The notes below the pieces were generated by a model. It did no database searches. It saw only the letters and a list, made by a program, of their open reading frames with translations, and was not told where the DNA came from. A DNA stretch of 64,000 nt from Streptomyces erythrochromogenes (GTDB taxonomy: Bacteria > Actinomycetota > Actinomycetes > Streptomycetales > Streptomycetaceae). The stretch covers positions 6,793,501 to 6,857,500 of the forward strand of contig NZ_CP108036.1 in the NCBI RefSeq assembly GCF_036170895.1, written 5' to 3'. The first letter of the stretch is position 1, and the number at the start of each line of letters is the position of its first letter. Shown here in pieces: positions 26,842 through 33,364 of the stretch. Both the position numbers and the translations under genes were made by a program.

Positions 26842-27180
26842 TCAGCCCATGGCGTCCATCCGGGCCTCGGCCTCCGCCTCGGCGACGGCTATGGCCACGC
26901 CGAGCGCCCGGGTGATGTTGCCCGCCGCCGTCATCACGCGGGCGGTGCCGACGATGGGGGCGATGGCGACCAGTACGTCCTGCAACTGCTCCGCCGTCAG
27001 ACCGGCCTTGAGGGCGGGGTCGATGTGCGCGGCGTAGGAGATCGGGGGAGCGTCCGACGCGGCGAGGGCCGCGATGCGGACGAGCAGCAGCGTGCCCGGG
27101 TCCATCCCACAGCGCTCGAGCGAATCGCCCGTCATGGCGGCAAGGGTGTCCAGAACCGGGGTTTCAGATGCAGTGGACAT
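26842..27180 (-). CDS. Carboxymuconolactone decarboxylase (AhpD-like) family protein
   Basis: A 112-residue all-helical protein: LERCGMDPGTLLLVRIAALAASDAPP, then AHIDPALKAGLTAEQLQDVLVAIAPIVG and a helical tail AIAVAEAEAEARM. This is the CMD domain fold. The CxxC redox pair of AhpD peroxidases is missing, so alkyl-hydroperoxidase activity is unlikely. ATG 27180 has AGGAGG nine bases upstream. It is divergent from the CinY-like secreted protein across 303 bases. Confidence 0.87.
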   Translation of the reverse strand: MSTASETPVLDTLAAMTGDSLERCGMDPGTLLLVRIAALAASDAPPISYAAHIDPALKAGLTAEQLQDVLVAIAPIVGTARVMTAAGNITRALGVAIAVAEAEAEARMDAMG

Positions 27181-27483
27181 GTCGCATGTCCTCCTGGGGT
27201 GTTGCCGCGCCGGGCGCGGGGGTTGGGGCTGAGCGCCGAGGGAGCGGCCGCCCCGAGTCCCGGCACGCAGCCTCGCCCTCAACTCTAGGTCTGCCGACCG
27301 CCGGGCGCGCGAGGGCGCGGGGCGGTCACCGTACGGGGTGGGCGCGGTACGCAGGGGCACCTCCGGGAGGGCGTGCGGGTTGGTCGCGGGCCGCCGGTGC
27401 GGGTGCGGGTGCAGGTGCGGGGACGGAGGGCGGTGCGCAGCATGGAAGCACCCCGTCCGACGATCCCGCGCCGGGAGCATCCC
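27181..27483. other. 303-base divergent intergenic region with hexamer repeat
   Basis: No gene is supportable. It contains four tandem GGTGCG-type hexamers at 27396-27419 and otherwise Gly/Arg-like GC-rich sequence; no clear promoter was identified for either flanking gene. Confidence 0.5.
27396..27419 (+). repeat. GGTGCG hexamer tandem repeat (4 copies)
   Basis: GGTGCG GGTGCG GGTGCA GGTGCG, the third copy differing by one base. Located 65 bases before the CinY-like start; a slippage-prone simple repeat. Confidence 0.85.
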
Positions 27484-28467
27484 GTGAAGAGACCGAGCAC
27501 GAGCCCCGCACCGTCGGCCCGCGCCGCCGCGACCCTCCTGGCGGCCGCTCTCGCCGCCCTCGTCGTCCTGCCGGGCGGCCCGGCCCAGGCGTTCACCGGC
27601 GACAACCACGAGGACATCACCCGTGGCGCCCTGCCCTGGCAGCCCGCCACGCTCGCGCAGATGGCCGACGCCCGGGACGGGGCGATCAACGCCAACGACA
27701 AGCGCCCGTACTTCGACCTCGGCCCCCTGCACTGCGACAACGCCGACTACCTGGCGCCGCGCCACGACCCCCACTACCCCCGCACCCGGGACGAGGCCAC
27801 CACCGAGCTCATCGCCTGCGTCGGCACGTCCGTGGCGCGCTTCCGCAATGCCGTACGGGCGGCCGACGGCCTCGTCGACGCCGACGGCAGGGTCCGTGCG
27901 GACCAGACCGACCTGTCCGCGCCCTGCACCTGGGACGAGCGGCCGGGACCGGCCAAGTGCGACGTCCTCGAACAGCTCGGCCGCGGCTGGCACCAGCTCG
28001 AGGACTTCTACTCGCACTCCAACTGGGCCGACGAGGCGGCCCCCGGCGCGGTCGGGGTCGCCAACCCGCCGGGGCTGGGCCGTACCGGCGTCGCACCGTT
28101 CTTCGACATCCGCCGCTACAGCGGGATGAAGGACGCCGACTGGAACCGGGAGGTCCGGGCCCTGGTCCCCGAGGACCTCGCGACCGGCTGCTACCCGGAC
28201 TTCGACTCCGCCGGGGTCAAACCCGCCGACTGCGAAGGCCGCGTCGCCCACAACCGCGACCTGAACAAGGACACCCCCGCGTCCGCCCGGGCCGCGACGG
28301 GCGACAACTTCCGCCACGCCACCGCGGGGGCCACCGCCGAGATCACCCGCCAGTGGAACGCCTTCAAGGACGAACTCCTCTCCGCCCATCCCGAGCGCGG
28401 GCGCGGCGCCCAGATGGTCTGCGCCCTCGTCCACGACGACCCGGTGGCCGACTGCCCGGCCGGCTGA
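27484..28467 (+). CDS. CinY-like secreted protein (VWA7/phospholipase C-like fold)
   Basis: A 327-residue exported protein starting at GTG 27484 with GGGAG upstream; the signal peptide runs to PAQA (about residue 36). The mature part begins FTGDNHEDITRGALPW and contains HCDNADY, HDPHYPR and the highly conserved WHQLEDFYSHSNW, a His/Asp-rich signature shared with CinY proteins of Streptomyces and the N-terminal region of vertebrate VWA7/G7c, related to zinc phospholipase C/P1-nuclease folds. Several His and Asp could bind metal. CinY was named from the cinnamycin cluster, but no lantibiotic genes are here. The stop lies in the first unit of a 12-nt tandem repeat. Confidence 0.85.
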   Translation: MKRPSTSPAPSARAAATLLAAALAALVVLPGGPAQAFTGDNHEDITRGALPWQPATLAQMADARDGAINANDKRPYFDLGPLHCDNADYLAPRHDPHYPRTRDEATTELIACVGTSVARFRNAVRAADGLVDADGRVRADQTDLSAPCTWDERPGPAKCDVLEQLGRGWHQLEDFYSHSNWADEAAPGAVGVANPPGLGRTGVAPFFDIRRYSGMKDADWNREVRALVPEDLATGCYPDFDSAGVKPADCEGRVAHNRDLNKDTPASARAATGDNFRHATAGATAEITRQWNAFKDELLSAHPERGRGAQMVCALVHDDPVADCPAG

Positions 28468-28531
28468 CCGGCCGGCTGACCGTCCGGCTGACCGGCAGGT
28501 TGTCCGCCGGATTGTCCGTCCGGCTGACTCC
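28460..28531 (+). repeat. 12-nt tandem repeat with in-frame stops (6 units)
   Basis: Six diverging units of CCGGCTGACCGG at 28460, 28472, 28484, 28496, 28508 and 28520. The first unit contains the TGA that ends the CinY-like gene (28465-28467), and because the period is a multiple of three, the same-frame TGA recurs at 28477 and 28489. Confidence 0.85.
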
Positions 28532-28579
28532 CGGGCGGGTCGTCCGGCCGCTCCCGCAACAGGCTGGAAGCATGCCCCC

Positions 28580-30211
28580 ATGACATCCAGGGCAGGGACG
28601 GCGACCGGGAACCCGGCGAAGGCGCGACTCGTCCTGATGACACTCGCGTCGGGCCAGTTCCTGATGGCGCTCGACAGCTCCGTCATGAACGTCTCCATCG
28701 CCACGGTCGCCGACGACATCGGTACGACCGTCACCGGGATCCAGGGCGCCATCACGGCCTACACCCTCGTGATGGCCATGCTCATGATCCCCGGCGGCAA
28801 GGTCGGGGTGCTGATCGGCCGCAAACGCGCCTTCCTCATCGGCTGCGTCATCTACGGCTGCGGCTCCCTCGTCACCTCGCTCGCACCCAATCTGACGGTG
28901 CTGCTGATCGGCTGGTCCTTCCTGGAAGGAGTCGGGGCGGCACTCATCCTGCCCGCGATCGTCGCGCTCGTCGCCGGCAACTTCCCCGTCGAACGCCGGC
29001 CCGCCGCCTACGGTCTCGTCGCGGCGGCCGGCGCGATCGCCATCGCGCTCGGGCCCCTCATCGGCGGGATCGCCACGACCTACTTCTCCTGGCGGTGGGT
29101 CTTCGCCGGCGAGGTGCTGGTGGTGGCCGGCATCCTCCTGCTCGCCCGCCCCATCGCGGACGCCGTGAGCGAGGAACGTCCGCGCATCGACCTCGTCGGC
29201 GTCGTCCTGTCGGCGCTCGGGCTCGGGATCTTCGTGTACGGCGTGCTCCGCTCCGACGAGTGGGGCTGGTTCCGGCCGAAGACGGGCGGGCCGGCCTGGT
29301 TCGGGGTCTCCCTGACCGTCTGGCTCATGCTCCTCGGGATCCTCCTGGTCTGGCTCTTCCTCTGCTGGGAGCACCGTCTCGTGAGGCGGGGCCGGGAACC
29401 CCTCGTCGACCCGGCCATGCTGGAGAACAAGCAGCTCACCGGCGGGCTGACCATGTTCTTCTTCCAGTACCTGGTGATGATGGGCATCTTCTTCGTCGTC
29501 CCGCTCTACCTGTCGGTGGCCCTCGGACTGTCGGCACTGGCCACCGGAGCCCGGCTGCTGCCCCTGTCGGTGACCCTGCTGGCCGCCGCCGTCCTGATCC
29601 CGCGGTTCCTCCCCGACGTGTCGCCGCGCCGCGTGGTCCGGCTCGGGACCCTGGCCCTGCTCGTGGGAGCGGTGATCCTCATGGCGGCGCTCGACGCGGA
29701 CGCCGGGGCGGAGGTGGTCACCGTCCCCCTGCTGCTGATCGGGCTCGGGATGGGCGCGCTGGCGTCCCAGCTCGGAGCGGTCACCGTCTCCGCGGTGCCG
29801 CAATCGCAGTCCGCGGAGGTCGGCGGCGTCCAGAACGCCGTCACCAACCTCGGCTCCTCCATCGGCACGGCACTCGCAGGATCGATCATGATCGCGGCGC
29901 TCACGTCCTCCTTCCTGACGAGCGTCCAGGCGAACCCGGCCGTCCCGAGCAGCGTCAAGAGCCAGGCGACCGTGCAGCTCGCGAGCGGCGCGCCCTTCCT
30001 GTCGGACGCCCAGCTGGAGAGCGCGCTCGCCGAAGCGGGCGTCAGCCCGGAGGTGGCCGAGGCCGCGCTGGGGGCGAACGAGGAGGCGAGGCTGGACGGC
30101 TTGCGGGCGGCCCTCGCCATCCTGTCCTTCGCCGCGCTCATCGCGCTGTTCTTCACCCAGCGCATCCCGACGGCCCAGCCCTCCTCGGCGGAGGCGGACG
30201 CCCCGGCGTGA
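28580..30211 (+). CDS. DHA2-type MFS transporter, 14 helices
   Basis: A 543-residue major-facilitator exporter. Motifs: ASGQFLMALDSSVMNVSIATVADD (start of helix 1 and the D1-type motif), MIPGGKVGVLIGRKRAFLIG (motif A), GVGAALILPAIVALVAGNFP, and AVPQSQSAEVGGVQNAVTNLGSSIGTALAGSI. Length and the late hydrophobic segments fit the 14-transmembrane DHA2 drug-proton antiporters. ATG 28580 has GGAAG about 10 nt upstream; an intervening ATG at 28572 makes a 3-codon frame (M-P-P-stop) whose TGA overlaps this ATG. No regulator is adjacent. Substrate unknown. Confidence 0.9.
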   Translation: MTSRAGTATGNPAKARLVLMTLASGQFLMALDSSVMNVSIATVADDIGTTVTGIQGAITAYTLVMAMLMIPGGKVGVLIGRKRAFLIGCVIYGCGSLVTSLAPNLTVLLIGWSFLEGVGAALILPAIVALVAGNFPVERRPAAYGLVAAAGAIAIALGPLIGGIATTYFSWRWVFAGEVLVVAGILLLARPIADAVSEERPRIDLVGVVLSALGLGIFVYGVLRSDEWGWFRPKTGGPAWFGVSLTVWLMLLGILLVWLFLCWEHRLVRRGREPLVDPAMLENKQLTGGLTMFFFQYLVMMGIFFVVPLYLSVALGLSALATGARLLPLSVTLLAAAVLIPRFLPDVSPRRVVRLGTLALLVGAVILMAALDADAGAEVVTVPLLLIGLGMGALASQLGAVTVSAVPQSQSAEVGGVQNAVTNLGSSIGTALAGSIMIAALTSSFLTSVQANPAVPSSVKSQATVQLASGAPFLSDAQLESALAEAGVSPEVAEAALGANEEARLDGLRAALAILSFAALIALFFTQRIPTAQPSSAEADAPA

Positions 30212-30261
30212 GAGCCGGAACGGCCGGATCCGCCGGATTCCGCCCAGAGCGGGAAAACCCT

Positions 30262-30298
30262 TTGATCGTGCACCTTGTTCGCCCGATAGCCTGGGAAA
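30262..30298 (+). promoter_or_regulatory. Leaderless promoter of HipA-like operon
   Basis: TTGATC (30262-30267) and TAGCCT (30287-30292) are 19 bases apart and the ATG follows the -10 by 6 bases. No ribosome site. Confidence 0.62.
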
Positions 30299-31147
30299 AT
30301 GCTCACAGAAGTGATCGCGACCCGCTATGTGACGCCCCTGCGTGAGGGCGGCTCGCTTCCCGGGATCGTCGAGGCCGACGACCTCGGTACCTACGTCATG
30401 AAGTTCACCGGAGCCGGCCAGGGCCGCAAGACCCTGGTCGCCGAGGTCATCTGCGGCCGCCTCGCCCAGCGGCTGGGCCTGAGGGTCCCCACGCTGGTGC
30501 AGATGCAGCTCGACCCCGTGATCGGGCTCGCCGAGCCCGACCAGGAGGTCCAGGAGCTGCTCAAGGCCAGCGGCGGCCTCAACCTCGGCATGGACTACCT
30601 GCCGGGCTCCATCGGTTTCGACCCGCTCGCGTACCGGGTGGATGCGGCCGAGGCGGGGCGCGTGATCTGGTTCGACGCCCTGATCAACAACGTCGACCGC
30701 TCGTGGCGCAACCCGAACATGCTGGTCTGGCACGGGGACCTGTGGCTCATCGACCACGGCGCCACCATGATCTGGCACCACAACTGGCCCACGGCCCAGG
30801 CCGCCGCCGCCAAGCCCTACAACGCCTCCGACCACGTACTGGCCCCCGTGGGCCCGGACATCGAGGCCGCGGCCGCCGCGCTCGCGCCGCTGGTCACCGA
30901 GGAGCTGCTCATCGAGGTCACCGCCGAGGTGCCGGACGAGTGGCTGGTCGACGAGCCGGGATTCGACTCCACGGACGCGCTGCGCCGTGCCTACGTGGAG
31001 GCGTTGCTGCCGCGCGCGGCCACGATCCACGAGAGGATCTCGCTGGAGGCCGAGGTGAAGGCGCCGGCCGGGCCTCCCGGCTGGCTCACCGACCACCTGC
31101 CGGAATGGCCCCACAAGACCCACAAGAAGAAGAGCGGCGACGAGTGA
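30299..31147 (+). CDS. HipA-like kinase domain protein
   Basis: A 282-residue protein resembling the HipA kinase fold but much shorter than E. coli HipA (about 440 residues) and lacking its N-terminal subdomain. Visible: GTYVMKFTGAGQGRKTLVAEVICGRLAQRLGL (nucleotide-binding lobe with Lys), LGMDYLPGS, WFDALINNVDRSWRNPNML and LWLIDHGATM, where Asp replaces the metal-binding Asp of the DFG-like motif. No HipB-type antitoxin lies beside it. It overlaps the next gene by 4 bases (GTGA), so the pair is a unit. Transcription seems leaderless. Target protein unknown; a role as toxin is not supported by context. Confidence 0.83.
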   Translation: MLTEVIATRYVTPLREGGSLPGIVEADDLGTYVMKFTGAGQGRKTLVAEVICGRLAQRLGLRVPTLVQMQLDPVIGLAEPDQEVQELLKASGGLNLGMDYLPGSIGFDPLAYRVDAAEAGRVIWFDALINNVDRSWRNPNMLVWHGDLWLIDHGATMIWHHNWPTAQAAAAKPYNASDHVLAPVGPDIEAAAAALAPLVTEELLIEVTAEVPDEWLVDEPGFDSTDALRRAYVEALLPRAATIHERISLEAEVKAPAGPPGWLTDHLPEWPHKTHKKKSGDE

Positions 31148-31527
31148 CCAAGCGGGACGTGTTCGAGTACGCGCTGGTGCGCGTGGTGCCCCGGATGGAA
31201 CGCGGAGAGTGTTTCAACGCCGGTGTGATCGTCTACTGCCGGGCGCATTCCTACGTCGCCGCGCGCACCCACCTCGACGAGGCGAAGCTCCTCGCGCTGG
31301 ACCCGGGGGCCGACGTGGCCGGCGTACGGGCCGCCCTGCGCGGGGTCGAGGGCGTGTGCGGCGGCGGCGAGGCGGCGGGACAGGCGGCGGGTGACGACGC
31401 GGGACGCCGGTTCCGCTGGCTGATCGCCCCGCGCAGCACGGTGGTGCAGCCGGGGCCGGTGCACACCGGCCTGACGGCCGATCCCGCGGCGGAGGTGGAA
31501 CGGCTGCTGGACCTCCTCGTCCGCTAG
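31144..31527 (+). CDS. DUF3037 family protein
   Basis: A 127-residue protein coupled to the HipA-like gene by GTGA. It has the DUF3037 opening FEYALVRVVPRMERGECFNAGVIVYCRA, followed by YVAARTHLDEAKLLALDPGAD and a C-terminal RFRWLIAPRSTVVQPGPVHTGLT. DUF3037 proteins regularly sit next to HipA-like kinases in actinobacteria and proteobacteria, suggesting a partner or substrate relation. Function unknown. A short GCCGGT/ACCGGC stem follows at 31540-31556, immediately before the next promoter. Confidence 0.83.
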   Translation: MTKRDVFEYALVRVVPRMERGECFNAGVIVYCRAHSYVAARTHLDEAKLLALDPGADVAGVRAALRGVEGVCGGGEAAGQAAGDDAGRRFRWLIAPRSTVVQPGPVHTGLTADPAAEVERLLDLLVR

Positions 31528-31561
31528 CGGGTGTCCGCGGCCGGTGTCGAACCGGCGGCCG

Positions 31562-31639
31562 TTGACACGGGGTGCCATGGCTCCTAGCGTCTCCTCAGCT
31601 GAAGCTACTAAGCGGTTGCTCACCTCCGGGTGACCGCTT
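31562..31639 (+). promoter_or_regulatory. Promoter and 5' hairpin of fabG-like gene
   Basis: TTGACA (31562-31567) and TAGCGT (31585-31590) are 17 bases apart. The leader then has TAAGCGGTTGCTCA (31609-31622), a TetR-operator-like imperfect dyad, and a hairpin AAGCGG-TTGC-TCACC-tccg-GGTGA-CCGCTT (31610-31639), 11 bp with a bulge, ending 14 bases before GAGGAG. It could be an operator at the DNA level or a leader structure at the RNA level. Confidence 0.65.
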
Positions 31640-31660
31640 CTCAAGGGCGAGGAGAACAGC

Positions 31661-32422
31661 ATGTCCACCACCGAGCAGCGCGTCGCGATCGTGACCGGGG
31701 CGGCCCGGGGCATCGGCGCGGCCACCGCCGTGCGCCTGGCCGCCGAGGGCCGGGCCGTCGCCGTACTCGATCTCGACGAGGCGGCCTGCAAGGACACCGT
31801 GGAGGCCATCACGGCGGCCGGCGGCCGGGCCCTGGCGGTCGGCTGCGACGTCTCGGACGGCGCCCAGGTGGAGGCGGCCGTCGAGCGCGTCGCCGCCGAA
31901 CTCGGCGCCCCCACCATCCTGGTGAACAACGCGGGTGTGCTGCGCGACAACCTGCTCTTCAAGATGAGCGAGACCGACTGGGACACGGTCATGAACGTGC
32001 ACCTGCGCGGCGCCTTCCTGATGTCGAAGGCGTGTCAGAAGTACATGGTGGAGGCCAAGTTCGGCCGCATCGTGAACCTCTCCAGCAGCTCGGCGCTCGG
32101 CAACCGCGGCCAGGTCAACTACTCGGCCGCCAAGGCCGGTCTGCAGGGCTTCACCAAGACCCTGGCCATCGAGCTCGGCAAGTTCGGCGTCACGGCCAAC
32201 GCCGTCGCCCCCGGCTTCATCGTCACCGAGATGACCGCCCAGACGGCCGCCCGCGTCGGCATGGGCTTCGAGGACTTCCAGGCGGCCGCGGCCACCCAGA
32301 TCCCCGTCCAGCGCGTCGGCCGCCCGGACGACATCGCCAACGCCATCGCCTTCTTCGCCGGCGACGCCGCCGGCTTCGTCTCCGGCCAGGTCATGTACGT
32401 GGCCGGCGGCCCCCTCAACTGA
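31661..32422 (+). CDS. fabG: SDR oxidoreductase, FabG-like 3-ketoacyl reductase
   Basis: A 253-residue short-chain dehydrogenase. The NAD(P)-binding TGAARGIG, NNAG, catalytic YSAAK and the Ser of LSSSSALG are intact, and the C-terminus GRPDDIANAIAFFAGDAAGFVSGQVMYVAGG is typical of FabG. It most probably reduces a 3-oxoacyl thioester or similar keto compound; being outside the fab operon it is likely a secondary FabG. RBS GAGGAG precedes ATG 31661. It is followed 28 bases later by a second SDR in the same direction, forming an operon under a strong TTGACA/TAGCGT promoter. Confidence 0.9.
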   Translation: MSTTEQRVAIVTGAARGIGAATAVRLAAEGRAVAVLDLDEAACKDTVEAITAAGGRALAVGCDVSDGAQVEAAVERVAAELGAPTILVNNAGVLRDNLLFKMSETDWDTVMNVHLRGAFLMSKACQKYMVEAKFGRIVNLSSSSALGNRGQVNYSAAKAGLQGFTKTLAIELGKFGVTANAVAPGFIVTEMTAQTAARVGMGFEDFQAAAATQIPVQRVGRPDDIANAIAFFAGDAAGFVSGQVMYVAGGPLN

Positions 32423-32450
32423 CACGACGACGAGAGGCAGGGCGTACGTC

Positions 32451-33212
32451 ATGACGTACAGCGGTACCGACAGCGGCAAGGTCGCGCTGATCACCGGGGC
32501 GAGCCGGGGCATCGGCTACGGCATCGCCGAGGCGCTGGTCGCCCGGGGCGACCGGCTCTGCATCACCGGACGCAACGAGGAGGCCCTCAAGGAGGCCGTG
32601 GAGCGCCTCGGCGCGGACCGGGTGATCGGGGTGGCCGGGAAGGCGCACGACGAGGCCCACCAGGCCCACGCGGTCGAGCGCACGATGGAGGCCTTCGGCC
32701 GGGTCGACTTCCTGGTGAACAACGCGGGCACCAATCCGGTCTTCGGTCCGATCGCGGACCTGGACCTCGGGGTCGCGCGGAAGGTCTTCGAGACCAACGT
32801 GATCTCGGCGCTCGGCTTCGCGCAGCGGACCTGGCACGCGTGGCAGAAGGAGAACGGCGGCGCGATCGTGAACATCGCGTCGATCGCCGGCGTCTCCGCC
32901 TCGCCCTTCATCGGCGCGTACGGGATGAGCAAGGCCGCCATGGTCAACCTCACCCTCCAGCTCGCCCACGAGATGGCGCCGGGGGTCCGGGTCAACGCGA
33001 TCGCCCCGGCGGTGGTCAAGACGAAGTTCGCCCAGGCGCTCTACGAGGGCCGCGAGCAGGAGGCCGCGGCGGCCTATCCGCTCGGCCGGCTCGGGCTCCC
33101 GGAGGACATCGGAGGGGCCGCGGCGTTTCTTACATCTGCACAAGCGGAATGGATCACGGGGCAAACTCTGGTCGTCGACGGTGGGATGTTCCTCAATGCC
33201 GGGGTGCACTGA
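32451..33212 (+). CDS. SDR family oxidoreductase
   Basis: A 253-residue short-chain dehydrogenase paired with the FabG-like gene 28 bases upstream. TGASRGIG, NNAG and YGMSK (Tyr-x-x-x-Lys) are present, with Ser in NIASIAGVS; the end is WITGQTLVVDGGMFLNAG. Fatty acyl or steroid-type alcohol substrates are possible. The last part (33124-33175) uses unusual AT-ending codons (CTT ACA TCT GCA CAA ... GAA, CAA ACT), unlike the rest of the gene. A palindrome and a terminator-like hairpin follow directly after the stop. Confidence 0.9.
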   Translation: MTYSGTDSGKVALITGASRGIGYGIAEALVARGDRLCITGRNEEALKEAVERLGADRVIGVAGKAHDEAHQAHAVERTMEAFGRVDFLVNNAGTNPVFGPIADLDLGVARKVFETNVISALGFAQRTWHAWQKENGGAIVNIASIAGVSASPFIGAYGMSKAAMVNLTLQLAHEMAPGVRVNAIAPAVVKTKFAQALYEGREQEAAAAYPLGRLGLPEDIGGAAAFLTSAQAEWITGQTLVVDGGMFLNAGVH

Positions 33213-33251
33213 CCGATAATCGGACGTATTTGCCTCCGAAAGGGAGGTAAA
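33213..33251 (+). terminator. Palindrome and hairpin after SDR operon
   Basis: CCGAT-A-ATCGG (33213-33223) follows the stop immediately; TTTGCCTCC (33229-33237) and GGAGGTAAA (33243-33251) then form a 9-bp stem with one mismatch and a GAAAG loop. The second is probably the terminator. Confidence 0.55.
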
Positions 33252-33280
33252 TGTGTATCGAATAGGCACGGAACCGGTCA

Positions 33281-33330
33281 AGTGCCTCACGAAACCAACC
33301 CATTGGATTCGTGGGGCACTGCGGTAGGGT
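33281..33330 (+). promoter_or_regulatory. Operator-promoter of binding-protein gene
   Basis: AGTGCCTCACGAA (33281-33293) and TTCGTGGGGCACT (33308-33320) form a 13-bp dyad with one mismatch and a 14-base centre. Its right half overlaps the spacer between TTGGAT (33303-33308) and TAGGGT (33325-33330), which are 16 bases apart. Geometry fits a repressor operator. Confidence 0.65.
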
Positions 33331-33364
33331 CTGCCGCACCCCTGGCTGATCGAGGAGCGTGCAC

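Noticed and set aside
27396..27419. CRISPR-like array
   Set aside because: Contiguous 6-base units without spacers; a simple repeat only. The same applies to the 12-nt and 15-nt arrays.
28364..31123. 919-residue open frame on the minus strand
   Set aside because: It is antisense to the MFS and HipA-like genes, both with clear domains; no promoter, ribosome site or recognised motif.
33359..33364. GTG 33359 as start of the binding lipoprotein
   Set aside because: The GAGGAG ends one base before it, too close; GTG 33365 has a 7-base spacing.
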